From the NCBI GenBank assembly GCA_947630245.1, contig CANRGR010000010.1, forward strand, positions 1-33,448: a stretch of 33,448 nt of DNA, read 5' to 3'. This document shows positions 1-8,224 of this stretch, one piece after another (the first letter of the stretch is position 1; each line of letters begins with the position of its first letter). The translations under genes were made by a program, and so were the position numbers. The notes below the pieces were generated by a model. That model ran no database searches, had not been told where the DNA came from, and saw only the letters and a list, made by a program, of their open reading frames with translations. The DNA comes from an uncultured Clostridia bacterium. Lineage in GTDB: Bacteria; Bacillota; Clostridia; Christensenellales; Borkfalkiaceae.

Positions 1-2
1 AC

Positions 3-986
3 GAGGGCAAGATCGACTATATCATCTACACGGGCAAGACGGACGTCGATTCGATCGCGGACTATATAGAGCTCCATCATCATGCGGTTCTGCTCGGCGT
101 GACGGTTCTCACCTCGCTCGATACGGCGAACGCCCTCTGCGACATCATCGCAAGCAAGTTTACCGAGAACAACACGGAGCTCGTGGACATCAACAATCTG
201 AGAAAGAAAAAACTCTCGCTGGATTTCGTCAAGATGCAGTCCTGCGGGAACGACTATATTCTCTTCGAGGACATGGAGGGGAAAATCACCTGTCCCGAAT
301 CGCTCGCGATCAATTTCGTCAACCGCCGGTACGGAATCGGCGGCGACGGAATCGTGATCGTCGGCAGGTCGGAGATCGCGGACGCGCGGATGCGCGTGTT
401 CAACCGGGACGGCTCGGAGGGCGAGATGGCGGGGAACGCGATCCGCTGCGTCGCCAAATATCTGTATGAGACGGGTCTTGTGCAGAGCGAGCACATGCGG
501 ATCGAGACCTTCGGCGGCGTGCGGGAGGCGGACGTCTACTCCTTCGGCGGGGTCGTCTCGTCCGCAAGCGTGGCGCTCGGCGAGCCGAAACTTCTGTCCG
601 GCTCGGAGGAGAGCATACTCGTCGAGCTCGAAGGACTGCACTCGGTGCGGTTCTGCGACCGTCTCGAAGAATATCCGCTCGCCGAGGCGGCAAAGGCGAT
701 GGATCTGTCCGCGATCCGCCGCAAGCCCAATCTCGAAGCGGTGCGGTTCGTCAACGGCGTCACGATCAAGCTGCGTTCGTGGGACCGCGGGAACGCCGAC
801 GAGGCGATTTCGAGCGGCGCGGGCGCGGCGGCGGCGGTCGTCGCATGCGTGCAGCGGGGCTGTTGCGAGCGGGACGCCGACGTCACGGTCAAAACCGCGG
901 GCGGCGATCTCATTGTCCGCGTCGGCAAGGGGGTCACGCTGACGGGAAACGTTCAGAAAACTTATGAAGGGAGGATCGAATTCTGA
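3..986 (+). CDS. dapF: 5'-truncated ORF: carbamoyl-phosphate synthase large subunit C-terminal (MGS-like) segment continuing in frame into a diaminopimelate epimerase-like (DapF) domain
   Basis: Frame 3 is open from the window edge: EGKIDYIIYTGKTDVDSIADYIELHHHAVLLGVTVLTSLDTANALCDII (CarB C-terminus-like) then FVKMQSCGNDYILFED...GIGGDG...FNRDGSEGEMAGNAIRCVAKYLYE...WDRG...GAGAAAAVV...EGRIEF (DapF-like). Internal GTG codons at 99 and 183 could start a separate DapF. Confidence 0.75.
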   Translation, partial: EGKIDYIIYTGKTDVDSIADYIELHHHAVLLGVTVLTSLDTANALCDIIASKFTENNTELVDINNLRKKKLSLDFVKMQSCGNDYILFEDMEGKITCPESLAINFVNRRYGIGGDGIVIVGRSEIADARMRVFNRDGSEGEMAGNAIRCVAKYLYETGLVQSEHMRIETFGGVREADVYSFGGVVSSASVALGEPKLLSGSEESILVELEGLHSVRFCDRLEEYPLAEAAKAMDLSAIRRKPNLEAVRFVNGVTIKLRSWDRGNADEAISSGAGAAAAVVACVQRGCCERDADVTVKTAGGDLIVRVGKGVTLTGNVQKTYEGRIEF

Positions 987-1612
987 TGAAGGAAGCATTT
1001 TACGAGGAGAGCGTATCCTCTTCGCGCGCGGCGCGCGAAGCGAAACTCTATACGGCGTTCCGGGTGGTGAGCATTGTGCTGTTCGTTCTGGCGGCGGTCC
1101 AGATCCCGATCGCTCTCTCGAATATTTCGATGGCGGTCACGGCATATACCGACCCGCCCGAGGGCGTCACGCCGATTACGGGCATGGGGCTCGCCTACAC
1201 CGTCATCGTCTGGGTACTGTATCTCGCGCTCCTCGCGGGCGCGGGGCTCCTCTTTTTCTTCTTGAAGAAGCGGTTCAATGTGAGTTACGACTATGTGTTC
1301 GTACAGGACGAACTGCGCGTTTCGAAGGTATTCAACGGCAGAAAGCGCAAACTTTTGCGCACGTTTTCCTCCGATCAGATTTTGAAAATGGGCAAGTGCG
1401 ACAGCGATTCCTTCGAGCGCACCTGCGCGGGGTTCGACAAGAAGCAGATCCGCCTGCTCACGCCCAACAAGCAGCCGTCCGAAGGGAAGGAATTTTACTA
1501 TGTCCTTTACAGCACGTCCATCGAGAAGGCGGTCTACATTCTCGAAGCGCGGCAGGAACTGATGGAATACATGATCTTTGCGGCAGGCAGACAGAAATGG
1601 GAAGCAAGGTGA
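986..1612 (+). CDS. Hypothetical membrane protein, two predicted N-terminal TM helices
   Basis: Intact 208-aa ORF with start overlapping the upstream stop; hydrophobic segments VVSIVLFVLAAVQIPIAL and LAYTVIVWVLYLALLAGAGLLFFFL. Confidence 0.7.
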   Translation: MKEAFYEESVSSSRAAREAKLYTAFRVVSIVLFVLAAVQIPIALSNISMAVTAYTDPPEGVTPITGMGLAYTVIVWVLYLALLAGAGLLFFFLKKRFNVSYDYVFVQDELRVSKVFNGRKRKLLRTFSSDQILKMGKCDSDSFERTCAGFDKKQIRLLTPNKQPSEGKEFYYVLYSTSIEKAVYILEARQELMEYMIFAAGRQKWEAR

Positions 1613-2724
1613 TCTATCTCGACAATGCGGCGACGACGCAACCGAACGGGGAGGCGCTGCGGCGCGCCGCGGCGGAGGCGGAGGAGCTCTTTTACAATCC
1701 GTCCGCGCTCTACGGCGGGGGACTTGCCGCCCGCGAACAAATCCGCCTTGCGCGGGAGAGCCTGCTCGGCAGGATTGCGGACGCCCGATTCGAGCTGATC
1801 TTTACCTCCTGCGGCACGGAGGCGGACAACCATGCGATCTTCTGCGGCGGACGGCGGGGGAACGTCGTCACGACGGCGGGGGAGCATGCCGCGGTGTACG
1901 CCGCCTGCACGGAGCTGAAAAACCGAGGCGTCGAGCCGAGATTCGCTCCCGTCGGACGGGATGGGCGCGCGGACGCAGAGAGACTTCTCGCCCTCGTGGA
2001 CGACAAGACGAGCCTCGTCTCCGTCGTGCATGTGAACAACGAGACGGGCGCGGTGAACGACGTCGCCGCCCTCGCAAAGCGGGTCAAAGAGAAAAATCCG
2101 CGCTGTCTGTTCCACAGCGACGGCGTGCAGGCATTCGGAAAGCTCCCGTTCCGCCTGACGGAGGAGATCGACCTCTACTCCGTGAGCGCCCATAAGATCG
2201 GCGGGCTCAAAGGGACGGGCGCGCTCATCAAGCGGAAGTCCCTCTCCCTGCCGCCCTTTGTGTACGGCGGCGGACAGGAGGGGGGACTGAGGAGCGGAAC
2301 CGAAAACTTCCTCGGAATTTTGGCGTTTTCCCATGCCGCCGAGGAGAAATTCCGCGGGCTTGAAGCGGACGCGGCGCGGCTTTCGGACTTCCGCGAAGCG
2401 CTGTTTCATCGGCTCGGCGACCGCTTTGTGCGCATCTCCCCGCAGGACGGGTCTCCCTATCTCCTGACGGTGGCGGCGCGGGGACTGCGCGGCGAAATCC
2501 TGCAACGCATGCTCGAAGAGCGCGGCGTGATCGTGGGCACGGGGAGCGCCTGCTCCTCGAAAAAACCGTACAGCCGCGTGATCGAGGCGTGCGGATACGG
2601 AAAGGACGTGCTCGGCGGCGTGATACGGATCAGCTTTTCCCCTTCGACGACGGAGGAGGAGATCGGAAGGGCGGCGGACGCTTTGAACGACGCGGCGCGC
2701 GAACTCGGAGAAAGGATCGGATAA
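1597..2724 (+). CDS. Cysteine desulfurase (NifS/IscS family)
   Basis: MGSKVIYLDNAATTQPN..., HVNNETGAVN, SVSAHKIGGLKGTGAL (PLP Lys), GTGSACSSKKP (catalytic Cys). GTG at 1609 is an alternative start. The 964..2724 ORF is an upstream frame extension. Confidence 0.93.
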   Translation: MGSKVIYLDNAATTQPNGEALRRAAAEAEELFYNPSALYGGGLAAREQIRLARESLLGRIADARFELIFTSCGTEADNHAIFCGGRRGNVVTTAGEHAAVYAACTELKNRGVEPRFAPVGRDGRADAERLLALVDDKTSLVSVVHVNNETGAVNDVAALAKRVKEKNPRCLFHSDGVQAFGKLPFRLTEEIDLYSVSAHKIGGLKGTGALIKRKSLSLPPFVYGGGQEGGLRSGTENFLGILAFSHAAEEKFRGLEADAARLSDFREALFHRLGDRFVRISPQDGSPYLLTVAARGLRGEILQRMLEERGVIVGTGSACSSKKPYSRVIEACGYGKDVLGGVIRISFSPSTTEEEIGRAADALNDAARELGERIG

Positions 2725-2728
2725 TTCT

Positions 2729-3880
2729 ATGGAAAAAGTCATCATCATCCGCTATGCGGAGATTCATCTGAAAGGAAAGAACCGCGGCTATTTCGAGCGG
2801 GTCTTTACGGTCAACCTCGAACGCGCCATGCGCGGATTGCGGCACGAATTGCAGCGGACGAGCGGGCGGTATCTGCTCGCGGGATTCGACGAAGCGCGCG
2901 CGGAGGAGATCTGTTTGCGCGTCTCGCGCGTGTTCGGCGTGCACTCTTACTCCCTCGGGTACCGCGTTCCCAACGATCTCGATTCGGTGTACGAAGCGGC
3001 AAAGCTCGTCTGTCCCGACCGCGGGTCATTCAAGGTCGTCACGCACCGCGCCGATAAAAAATATCCCATGACGAGCATGGAACTGAGCGCGCACATCGGA
3101 GGAAGATTGCTCTCGGGCGCGCCCGCGCTCCGCGTGGACGTCCACGCGCCCGAGCACACCGTCTATCTCGATTTCCGCGAGAACGGCACCGCGCTCGTAT
3201 TCGGGACCTTCGAACACGGGGCGGGCGGAATGCCCGTCGGGACGTCCGGGAAGGGACTGCTTCTCATCTCGGGCGGGATTGATTCCCCCGTCGCGGGCTA
3301 TATGATGGCAAAGCGGGGGATGAACGTGGAGCTCCTGCATTTTCACAGCTATCCCTATACGAACGACGGCGCGAAGGAGAAGGTCAAGGAACTTGCGCGC
3401 ATCCTTTCGCGCTATTCGCTCTCCGCAAGGCTGACAACTCTCAACGTCGCCCACATTCAGGAGCAGATTCACGCGGTGTGCGCGGCGGAACTGAACGTGA
3501 CGCTGTTGAGAAGATTCATGTACCGCCTCGCCGAGATCCTCGCCCGCGAGACGGGCGCAAAGTGCCTTTTGACGGGGGAGAGCCTCGGGCAGGTCGCGAG
3601 CCAGACGATCGAGGGCATCACGTCCTCGGACGCGGTCGTCACCCTCCCCGTGCTTCGTCCGCTCATCGGCTTCGACAAGGACGAAATCATCGCCCTCGCG
3701 AAAAAAATCGGCACCTACGAGACCTCGGTTCTTCCCTATGAGGACTGCTGTACCGTCTTTCTGCCCGAATATCCCGCCATCAAGCCCAAGCTGTCCTTCA
3801 TCGAAGAGGAGGAGAAAAAACTCGACGTCGAGGCGCTCGTCAAAGAGGCGCTGTCAACGAAGGAAGTCGTCGAGCTTTGA
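2729..3880 (+). CDS. thiI: tRNA 4-thiouridine synthase ThiI (THUMP + PP-loop, no rhodanese domain)
   Basis: MEKVIIIRYAEIHLKGKNRGYFE..., PP-loop LLLISGGIDSPVAGYMMAKRG, next to a cysteine desulfurase. Confidence 0.95.
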   Translation: MEKVIIIRYAEIHLKGKNRGYFERVFTVNLERAMRGLRHELQRTSGRYLLAGFDEARAEEICLRVSRVFGVHSYSLGYRVPNDLDSVYEAAKLVCPDRGSFKVVTHRADKKYPMTSMELSAHIGGRLLSGAPALRVDVHAPEHTVYLDFRENGTALVFGTFEHGAGGMPVGTSGKGLLLISGGIDSPVAGYMMAKRGMNVELLHFHSYPYTNDGAKEKVKELARILSRYSLSARLTTLNVAHIQEQIHAVCAAELNVTLLRRFMYRLAEILARETGAKCLLTGESLGQVASQTIEGITSSDAVVTLPVLRPLIGFDKDEIIALAKKIGTYETSVLPYEDCCTVFLPEYPAIKPKLSFIEEEEKKLDVEALVKEALSTKEVVEL

Positions 3881-6058
3881 CGCCTCCCACCAATCGTCCG
3901 GCAATCCCTTCGGCGGCTCGATGAACACGGAGGGGAGCACGACGGGCTCGCCCTCGACGCCCTGCCAGATGGGGACGACGGTGTAGGTGTACGTCTTTCC
4001 GCTGCGGACGGAGTTATCGTGGATCTCTTTGCGGTATCTTCCCTCATAGATGACGGAAATTTTTCCCTCACATTCGCGTTTTATGACGTAATCATAGTAC
4101 TGTGTCTGACATAATACGATCCGAACCGCTCCATTTTTCACAAAAATGAGCGGTTTTTCGATTTTCGGGCTGGAAAAGCGGGAGCTGATTCCCGCGGGGA
4201 TTGCGCTTGCGCGGAAGAGTTCTTTGAGGGCGAGATAGTCGGGCGCGGCGGGATCCGCCCGCAAAAGCCGATGATTTTTCTCGTATTCTTCGCGGTCCAA
4301 CATCACTTCGGTGACTTCCCGGCAGCAGGGAAATTCCCGCGGCGCGCGGTCTTGATAGAGCGTTTTGAATACGCCGAGCGCGAGATCGGCGGGCAGTCCG
4401 CCGCCCGTCGCGCCGATCGGGGAATTGTCGCGGTTTCCGAGCCACACCGCCACGACGTCGTCCGCCGTGTAGCCGATCGTGTAGGCGTCCGTGTTGCCGC
4501 CGCTCGTGCCGCCTGTGCCTGTCTTGGCGCAGACGGGGAAGGGAAGGCTCCCGAGTTTGCGCGCCGTGCCCTCTTTGGCGGCGGTCGAGAGCATGTCGTT
4601 CATGAGCGCGCAGACGTCCTCCGAAAAGATTCGTCTGTCAAGTGATTTTCCTTGACACTTTTCGTCGCTGTAAAGTAATTTTCCTTGACAGTCCTCGATT
4701 TTCCGGATCGTGCGGGCGGGGCGGAAGAGCCCGCCGCGCGCGAATACCGAATATCCGTCCGCGAGCGCGGGCAGGGTGTATCCCTCCTTCATGCCGCCGA
4801 GGGCGAGCGCAAGCGTCTTGTCCGCGTCGTCCACGCGAAGATCCATTTCGCCGAGATATTCCGCCGCCTTCCCGACGCCGAGCGCGTTGAGGAGCTTGAC
4901 GGCGGGGACGTTCACACTGCGCGAGAGGGCGTAGCGCGCGCTCATATAACCGCCGTACGAGCCGCCGTAGTTGGAGGGGGAGTAGCCGCCGAAGTCCGTC
5001 TTTTCGTCGAGGAGAGGGGTTGCGGGGGAGATGAGATTCTCTTGCAGGGCGGGACCGTACACCGCGAGGGGTTTGATCGTCGAAGCGGGGAGGCGTCTCA
5101 GGATCCCGCAGGTCGAAAAGAACGCCTTGACCGCGTTCGTGTTGTTGTCCCGCACGAGGGCGCAGACGTCGGAGTCGGCTTCGATCGTTTCGAGCGCCGC
5201 TTGGAGAGGGCGGTCGAGATAGGTATAGACGCGCAGTCCCGACGTCTTGGGGAAGAGCTCGGCGAGTTCTTCATAGACGAGCGCGAGATAGGGGGACGCC
5301 TTGCCCCGCTCGTGGGGCGCGGCGGGCAGGGGTTCCGCCTTCGCCGTCTCCGCCTCCTCCGCGGTGAGATATCCCTGCTCCGCCATGAGCGAAAGCACGA
5401 AATTCCGACGGTTCCGGCACGCCTCCGCGTCCTTGAAGGGGGAATATCGGTTCGGCGAGCGGACGAGCGCGGCGAGGGTCGCGCCCTCCGCGGGGGTGAG
5501 CGTTTCCGCCGCTTTGCCGAAATAGAAGCGCGCCGCGTCCGCAATTCCGAACGCGCTGTGCCCGAAATAGATGGAATTGAGATAGTATCCGAGGATCTCC
5601 TCTTTGGTACAGGCGCGTTCGAGGGCACGGGCGAGCTTGATCTCCCGCAGTTTGCGGCTGAGCGTCTTTTCCCCCGAGAGATGGGTATTCTTGATGAGCT
5701 GTTGGGTGATCGTCGAGGCGCCCTCGCGGAAGGAAAAGGAGGCGAGATTTTTCAGCGCCGCCTTCACCATGCGCTTGGGGTCGATCCCGCCGTGGGAGTA
5801 AAACCGCTTGTCCTCGACGGCGACGAACGCGTTCGGGAGATAGTCGGGCAGGTCGGAAAGCGCAACGCTCTCGCCCGCCTGCGGTTCGAGTTCGTCGCCT
5901 GCGGCGTCGAAAATCCGCGTGCAGCTGCGGGTTTCGGCGAGTTTCTGCGGGTCGAGTTTCACCCCCGCGGTCACCGTAATATAAAAGACGGTCATGGCGA
6001 GCAGGAGCACGAGGATTGCTCCAAAGACCGCCAGGAGAATCCTGATCGAAGTTTTCAT
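3854..6058 (-). CDS. Class A penicillin-binding protein (transglycosylase/transpeptidase, PBP1A-like)
   Basis: N-terminal TM; GT51 motifs VEDKRFYSHGGIDPKR, GASTITQQLIKN, KEEILGYYLNSIYFG; transpeptidase STIK, SRSVN, KTGTG; C-terminal beta-rich tail. Confidence 0.94.
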   Translation of the reverse strand: MKTSIRILLAVFGAILVLLLAMTVFYITVTAGVKLDPQKLAETRSCTRIFDAAGDELEPQAGESVALSDLPDYLPNAFVAVEDKRFYSHGGIDPKRMVKAALKNLASFSFREGASTITQQLIKNTHLSGEKTLSRKLREIKLARALERACTKEEILGYYLNSIYFGHSAFGIADAARFYFGKAAETLTPAEGATLAALVRSPNRYSPFKDAEACRNRRNFVLSLMAEQGYLTAEEAETAKAEPLPAAPHERGKASPYLALVYEELAELFPKTSGLRVYTYLDRPLQAALETIEADSDVCALVRDNNTNAVKAFFSTCGILRRLPASTIKPLAVYGPALQENLISPATPLLDEKTDFGGYSPSNYGGSYGGYMSARYALSRSVNVPAVKLLNALGVGKAAEYLGEMDLRVDDADKTLALALGGMKEGYTLPALADGYSVFARGGLFRPARTIRKIEDCQGKLLYSDEKCQGKSLDRRIFSEDVCALMNDMLSTAAKEGTARKLGSLPFPVCAKTGTGGTSGGNTDAYTIGYTADDVVAVWLGNRDNSPIGATGGGLPADLALGVFKTLYQDRAPREFPCCREVTEVMLDREEYEKNHRLLRADPAAPDYLALKELFRASAIPAGISSRFSSPKIEKPLIFVKNGAVRIVLCQTQYYDYVIKRECEGKISVIYEGRYRKEIHDNSVRSGKTYTYTVVPIWQGVEGEPVVLPSVFIEPPKGLPDDWWEASKLDDFLR
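4093..4116 (+). repeat. Dispersed AT-rich palindromic repeat, copy 1 (catagtactgtgtctgacataata)
   Basis: 22/24 identity to the copy at 13413; inside the PBP gene. Confidence 0.75.
4637..4690. repeat. Two 33-bp-period copies of an 18-bp AT-rich repeat with flanking inverted repeats
   Basis: aagtgattttccttgaca (4640-4657) and aagtaattttccttgaca (4673-4690); the first lies in TGTCAAG-N8-CTTGACA. Confidence 0.7.
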
Positions 6059-6110
6059 CTGTCACAGTATCCGTAGCCCGCGAAAAATTTTTCAAAACAA
6101 CCCGCATTTG

Positions 6111-6139
6111 TTGAAATTTTCCGATTTTTGTGTTATAAT
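6111..6139 (+). promoter_or_regulatory. Sigma-A-like promoter for sir2-miaB-mutSL-miaA operon
   Basis: TTGAAA (6111-6116), 17-nt spacer, TATAAT (6134-6139). Confidence 0.75.
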
Positions 6140-6188
6140 GAGAAAATGGATTTTACGTCCGTTCCGCCGCGGGCGGGAAGGGGGAATC

Positions 6189-6890
6189 ATGACACTCAAA
6201 GAAATGGTGGAAAAAAGCGAGCGCATCGTCTTTTTCGGCGGCGCGGGCGTCTCAACGGAGAGCGGAATCCCCGATTTTCGCTCGGAGGACGGGCTCTACC
6301 GTCAGAAATACGACGTTCCGCCCGAGACGATCCTGTCGAGCGAGTACTTCTATTCGCATACCGAGGAGTTTTACCGCTTTTACCGCGACAAGATGCTTCC
6401 GCTCTCGGCGGAGCCCAACGCCGCGCACCGGAAACTTGCCGAATGGGAACGGGAGGGGAAGCTCCTTGCCGTCGTCACCCAGAACATCGACGGTCTCCAT
6501 CAGAAGGCGGGCTCGAAGAGGGTGTACGAACTGCACGGGAGCGTCCACCGCAACACCTGCCTGAGGTGCGGCAAAAAATATTCCGCCGAGGAGATCGCCG
6601 CGGGCGTCGGCGTGCCGCGCTGTTCCTGCGGGGGACTCATCAAGCCCGACGTCGTGCTCTACGGCGAAATGCTCGACGAAGGGACGATCCGCGGCGCGAT
6701 CAGGGCGATTTCGCAGGCGGACATGCTCCTTGTGGCGGGGACTTCGCTCACCGTCTATCCCGCCGCGGGGTTCGTCAATTATTTCAAGGGAAATTATCTT
6801 GCGCTCATCAACCGCGACCCGACCCCTCTCGACGGCAACTGCGATCTCGTTCTGCATGAAAAAGTGGGGGAAGCGCTCGGGAAGCTCTGA
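6189..6890 (+). CDS. NAD-dependent protein deacylase, Sir2 family
   Basis: GAGVSTESGIPDFRS, TQNIDGLHQKAG, ELHGSV, zinc cysteines CLRC...CSC, KPDVVLYGE; start ATG at 6189 after a purine-rich RBS. Confidence 0.93.
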   Translation: MTLKEMVEKSERIVFFGGAGVSTESGIPDFRSEDGLYRQKYDVPPETILSSEYFYSHTEEFYRFYRDKMLPLSAEPNAAHRKLAEWEREGKLLAVVTQNIDGLHQKAGSKRVYELHGSVHRNTCLRCGKKYSAEEIAAGVGVPRCSCGGLIKPDVVLYGEMLDEGTIRGAIRAISQADMLLVAGTSLTVYPAAGFVNYFKGNYLALINRDPTPLDGNCDLVLHEKVGEALGKL

Positions 6891-6907
6891 CCGCGGAGAA
6901 GAAAATC

Positions 6908-8224
6908 ATGTACTATCATATTGTCACCTACGGATGTCAGATGAACGTCCACGAGTCGGAGAAGATTGCGGGGATCCTGAAAGAGAAGGGATACGAGCGG
7001 GAAGCTCCCCTCGAAGAGGCGGACATCATCGTATTCAATACCTGCTGTATCCGCGAAAACGCCGAAAATCATGCGTTCGGCAATATCGGCGCGCTCAAAA
7101 AACTTAAACGGGAAAAGAAGGGGCTCCTCATCGCCGTCGGCGGCTGTATGGCGCAGGAGGCGGGCAAGGCGGAGCTGCTCCGAAGAAAATTTCCCTTCAT
7201 TGATCTCATCTTCGGCACCCACAATCTCGCCGAACTCGGCGCGCTCATCGACAGAAAGCGCTTACAGCGCAGGGCGGTCGTCTCCCTCTCGGAGGAGCGC
7301 GCGGAGACCGAGGATCACATCGAGCCCGTCCGCACGAGCTATCCGAACGCCTGGGTCAACATCACCTACGGCTGCAACAACTTTTGTTCGTACTGCATCG
7401 TGCCCTATGTGCGCGGCAGAGAGCGGTCGAGGCGGGCGGAGGACGTCCTGCGGGAAGTGCGCTCGCTGGCGGAAGAGGGATTCCGCGAGATCACGCTTCT
7501 CGGGCAAAACGTCAATTCCTACAACAGCGACGGGCAGGGCGGCATGAGCTTTCCCGAACTGCTCGACGCGGTCGCCTCGGTGGAGGGGAAGTTCCGCGTG
7601 CGGTTCATGACGTCCCATCCCAAAGATTTTTCGGAGGAACTCGCGCGGGTCATGAAAAAGCATGGGAAGATCTGCAATCTTCTGCATCTTCCCGCGCAGT
7701 CGGGGAGCAACCGCATTCTCGGGCTCATGAATCGCCGCTACACGCGCGAGAAGTATCTCTCGGAGATCGCCATGCTGCGTTCGCTCATACCGGACTGTCC
7801 CGTGACGACCGATCTCATCGTCGGATTCCCGACGGAGACGGAGGAGGAATTCGAAGAGACGCTCTCCCTCGTGAAGGAGGCGAACTTCGCCTCCGCGTTC
7901 ACCTTTGTCTATTCCCCGCGCACGGGCACAAAGGCGGCCGAAATGGAGGGGCAGATCCCGGAGGAAGTCTCCAAAGAGCGGATCATGCGGCTCGTCGCGC
8001 AGGTGAACGAGAACACCCGCGCCCTCTCGTCCCTGTTCGTCGGAAAGACGACCGAAATCCTTTGCGAGGACTACGACGAGAAGCGGGGGCTCTATCTCGG
8101 GCGCAACGAGGCGGGCAGGATGGGATATTTTCCTTGCGACCGCAACTGTATCGGCGAATTTGTCACCCTTCGCGTGGAGCGCGCCAACGGCGTCTCCCTG
8201 TACGGAACTTTGGAGGATTCATAA
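6908..8224 (+). CDS. miaB: tRNA-2-methylthio-N6-dimethylallyladenosine synthase MiaB
   Basis: Radical SAM motif CNNFCSYCIVPYVRGRERSR, TYGCQMNVHESE N-terminus, C-terminal TRAM-like region. Confidence 0.95.
   Translation: MYYHIVTYGCQMNVHESEKIAGILKEKGYEREAPLEEADIIVFNTCCIRENAENHAFGNIGALKKLKREKKGLLIAVGGCMAQEAGKAELLRRKFPFIDLIFGTHNLAELGALIDRKRLQRRAVVSLSEERAETEDHIEPVRTSYPNAWVNITYGCNNFCSYCIVPYVRGRERSRRAEDVLREVRSLAEEGFREITLLGQNVNSYNSDGQGGMSFPELLDAVASVEGKFRVRFMTSHPKDFSEELARVMKKHGKICNLLHLPAQSGSNRILGLMNRRYTREKYLSEIAMLRSLIPDCPVTTDLIVGFPTETEEEFEETLSLVKEANFASAFTFVYSPRTGTKAAEMEGQIPEEVSKERIMRLVAQVNENTRALSSLFVGKTTEILCEDYDEKRGLYLGRNEAGRMGYFPCDRNCIGEFVTLRVERANGVSLYGTLEDS

Noticed and set aside
964-1596. N-terminal 211 residues of the 586-aa ORF before the cysteine desulfurase
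   Set aside because: Overlaps the intact 208-aa membrane protein in another frame; cysteine desulfurase homology begins at ATG 1597/GTG 1609.
6058-6110. Minus-strand promoter for the PBP gene (TTGAAA…GATACT)
   Set aside because: -10 match is weak and very close to the start codon; not reported as a feature.
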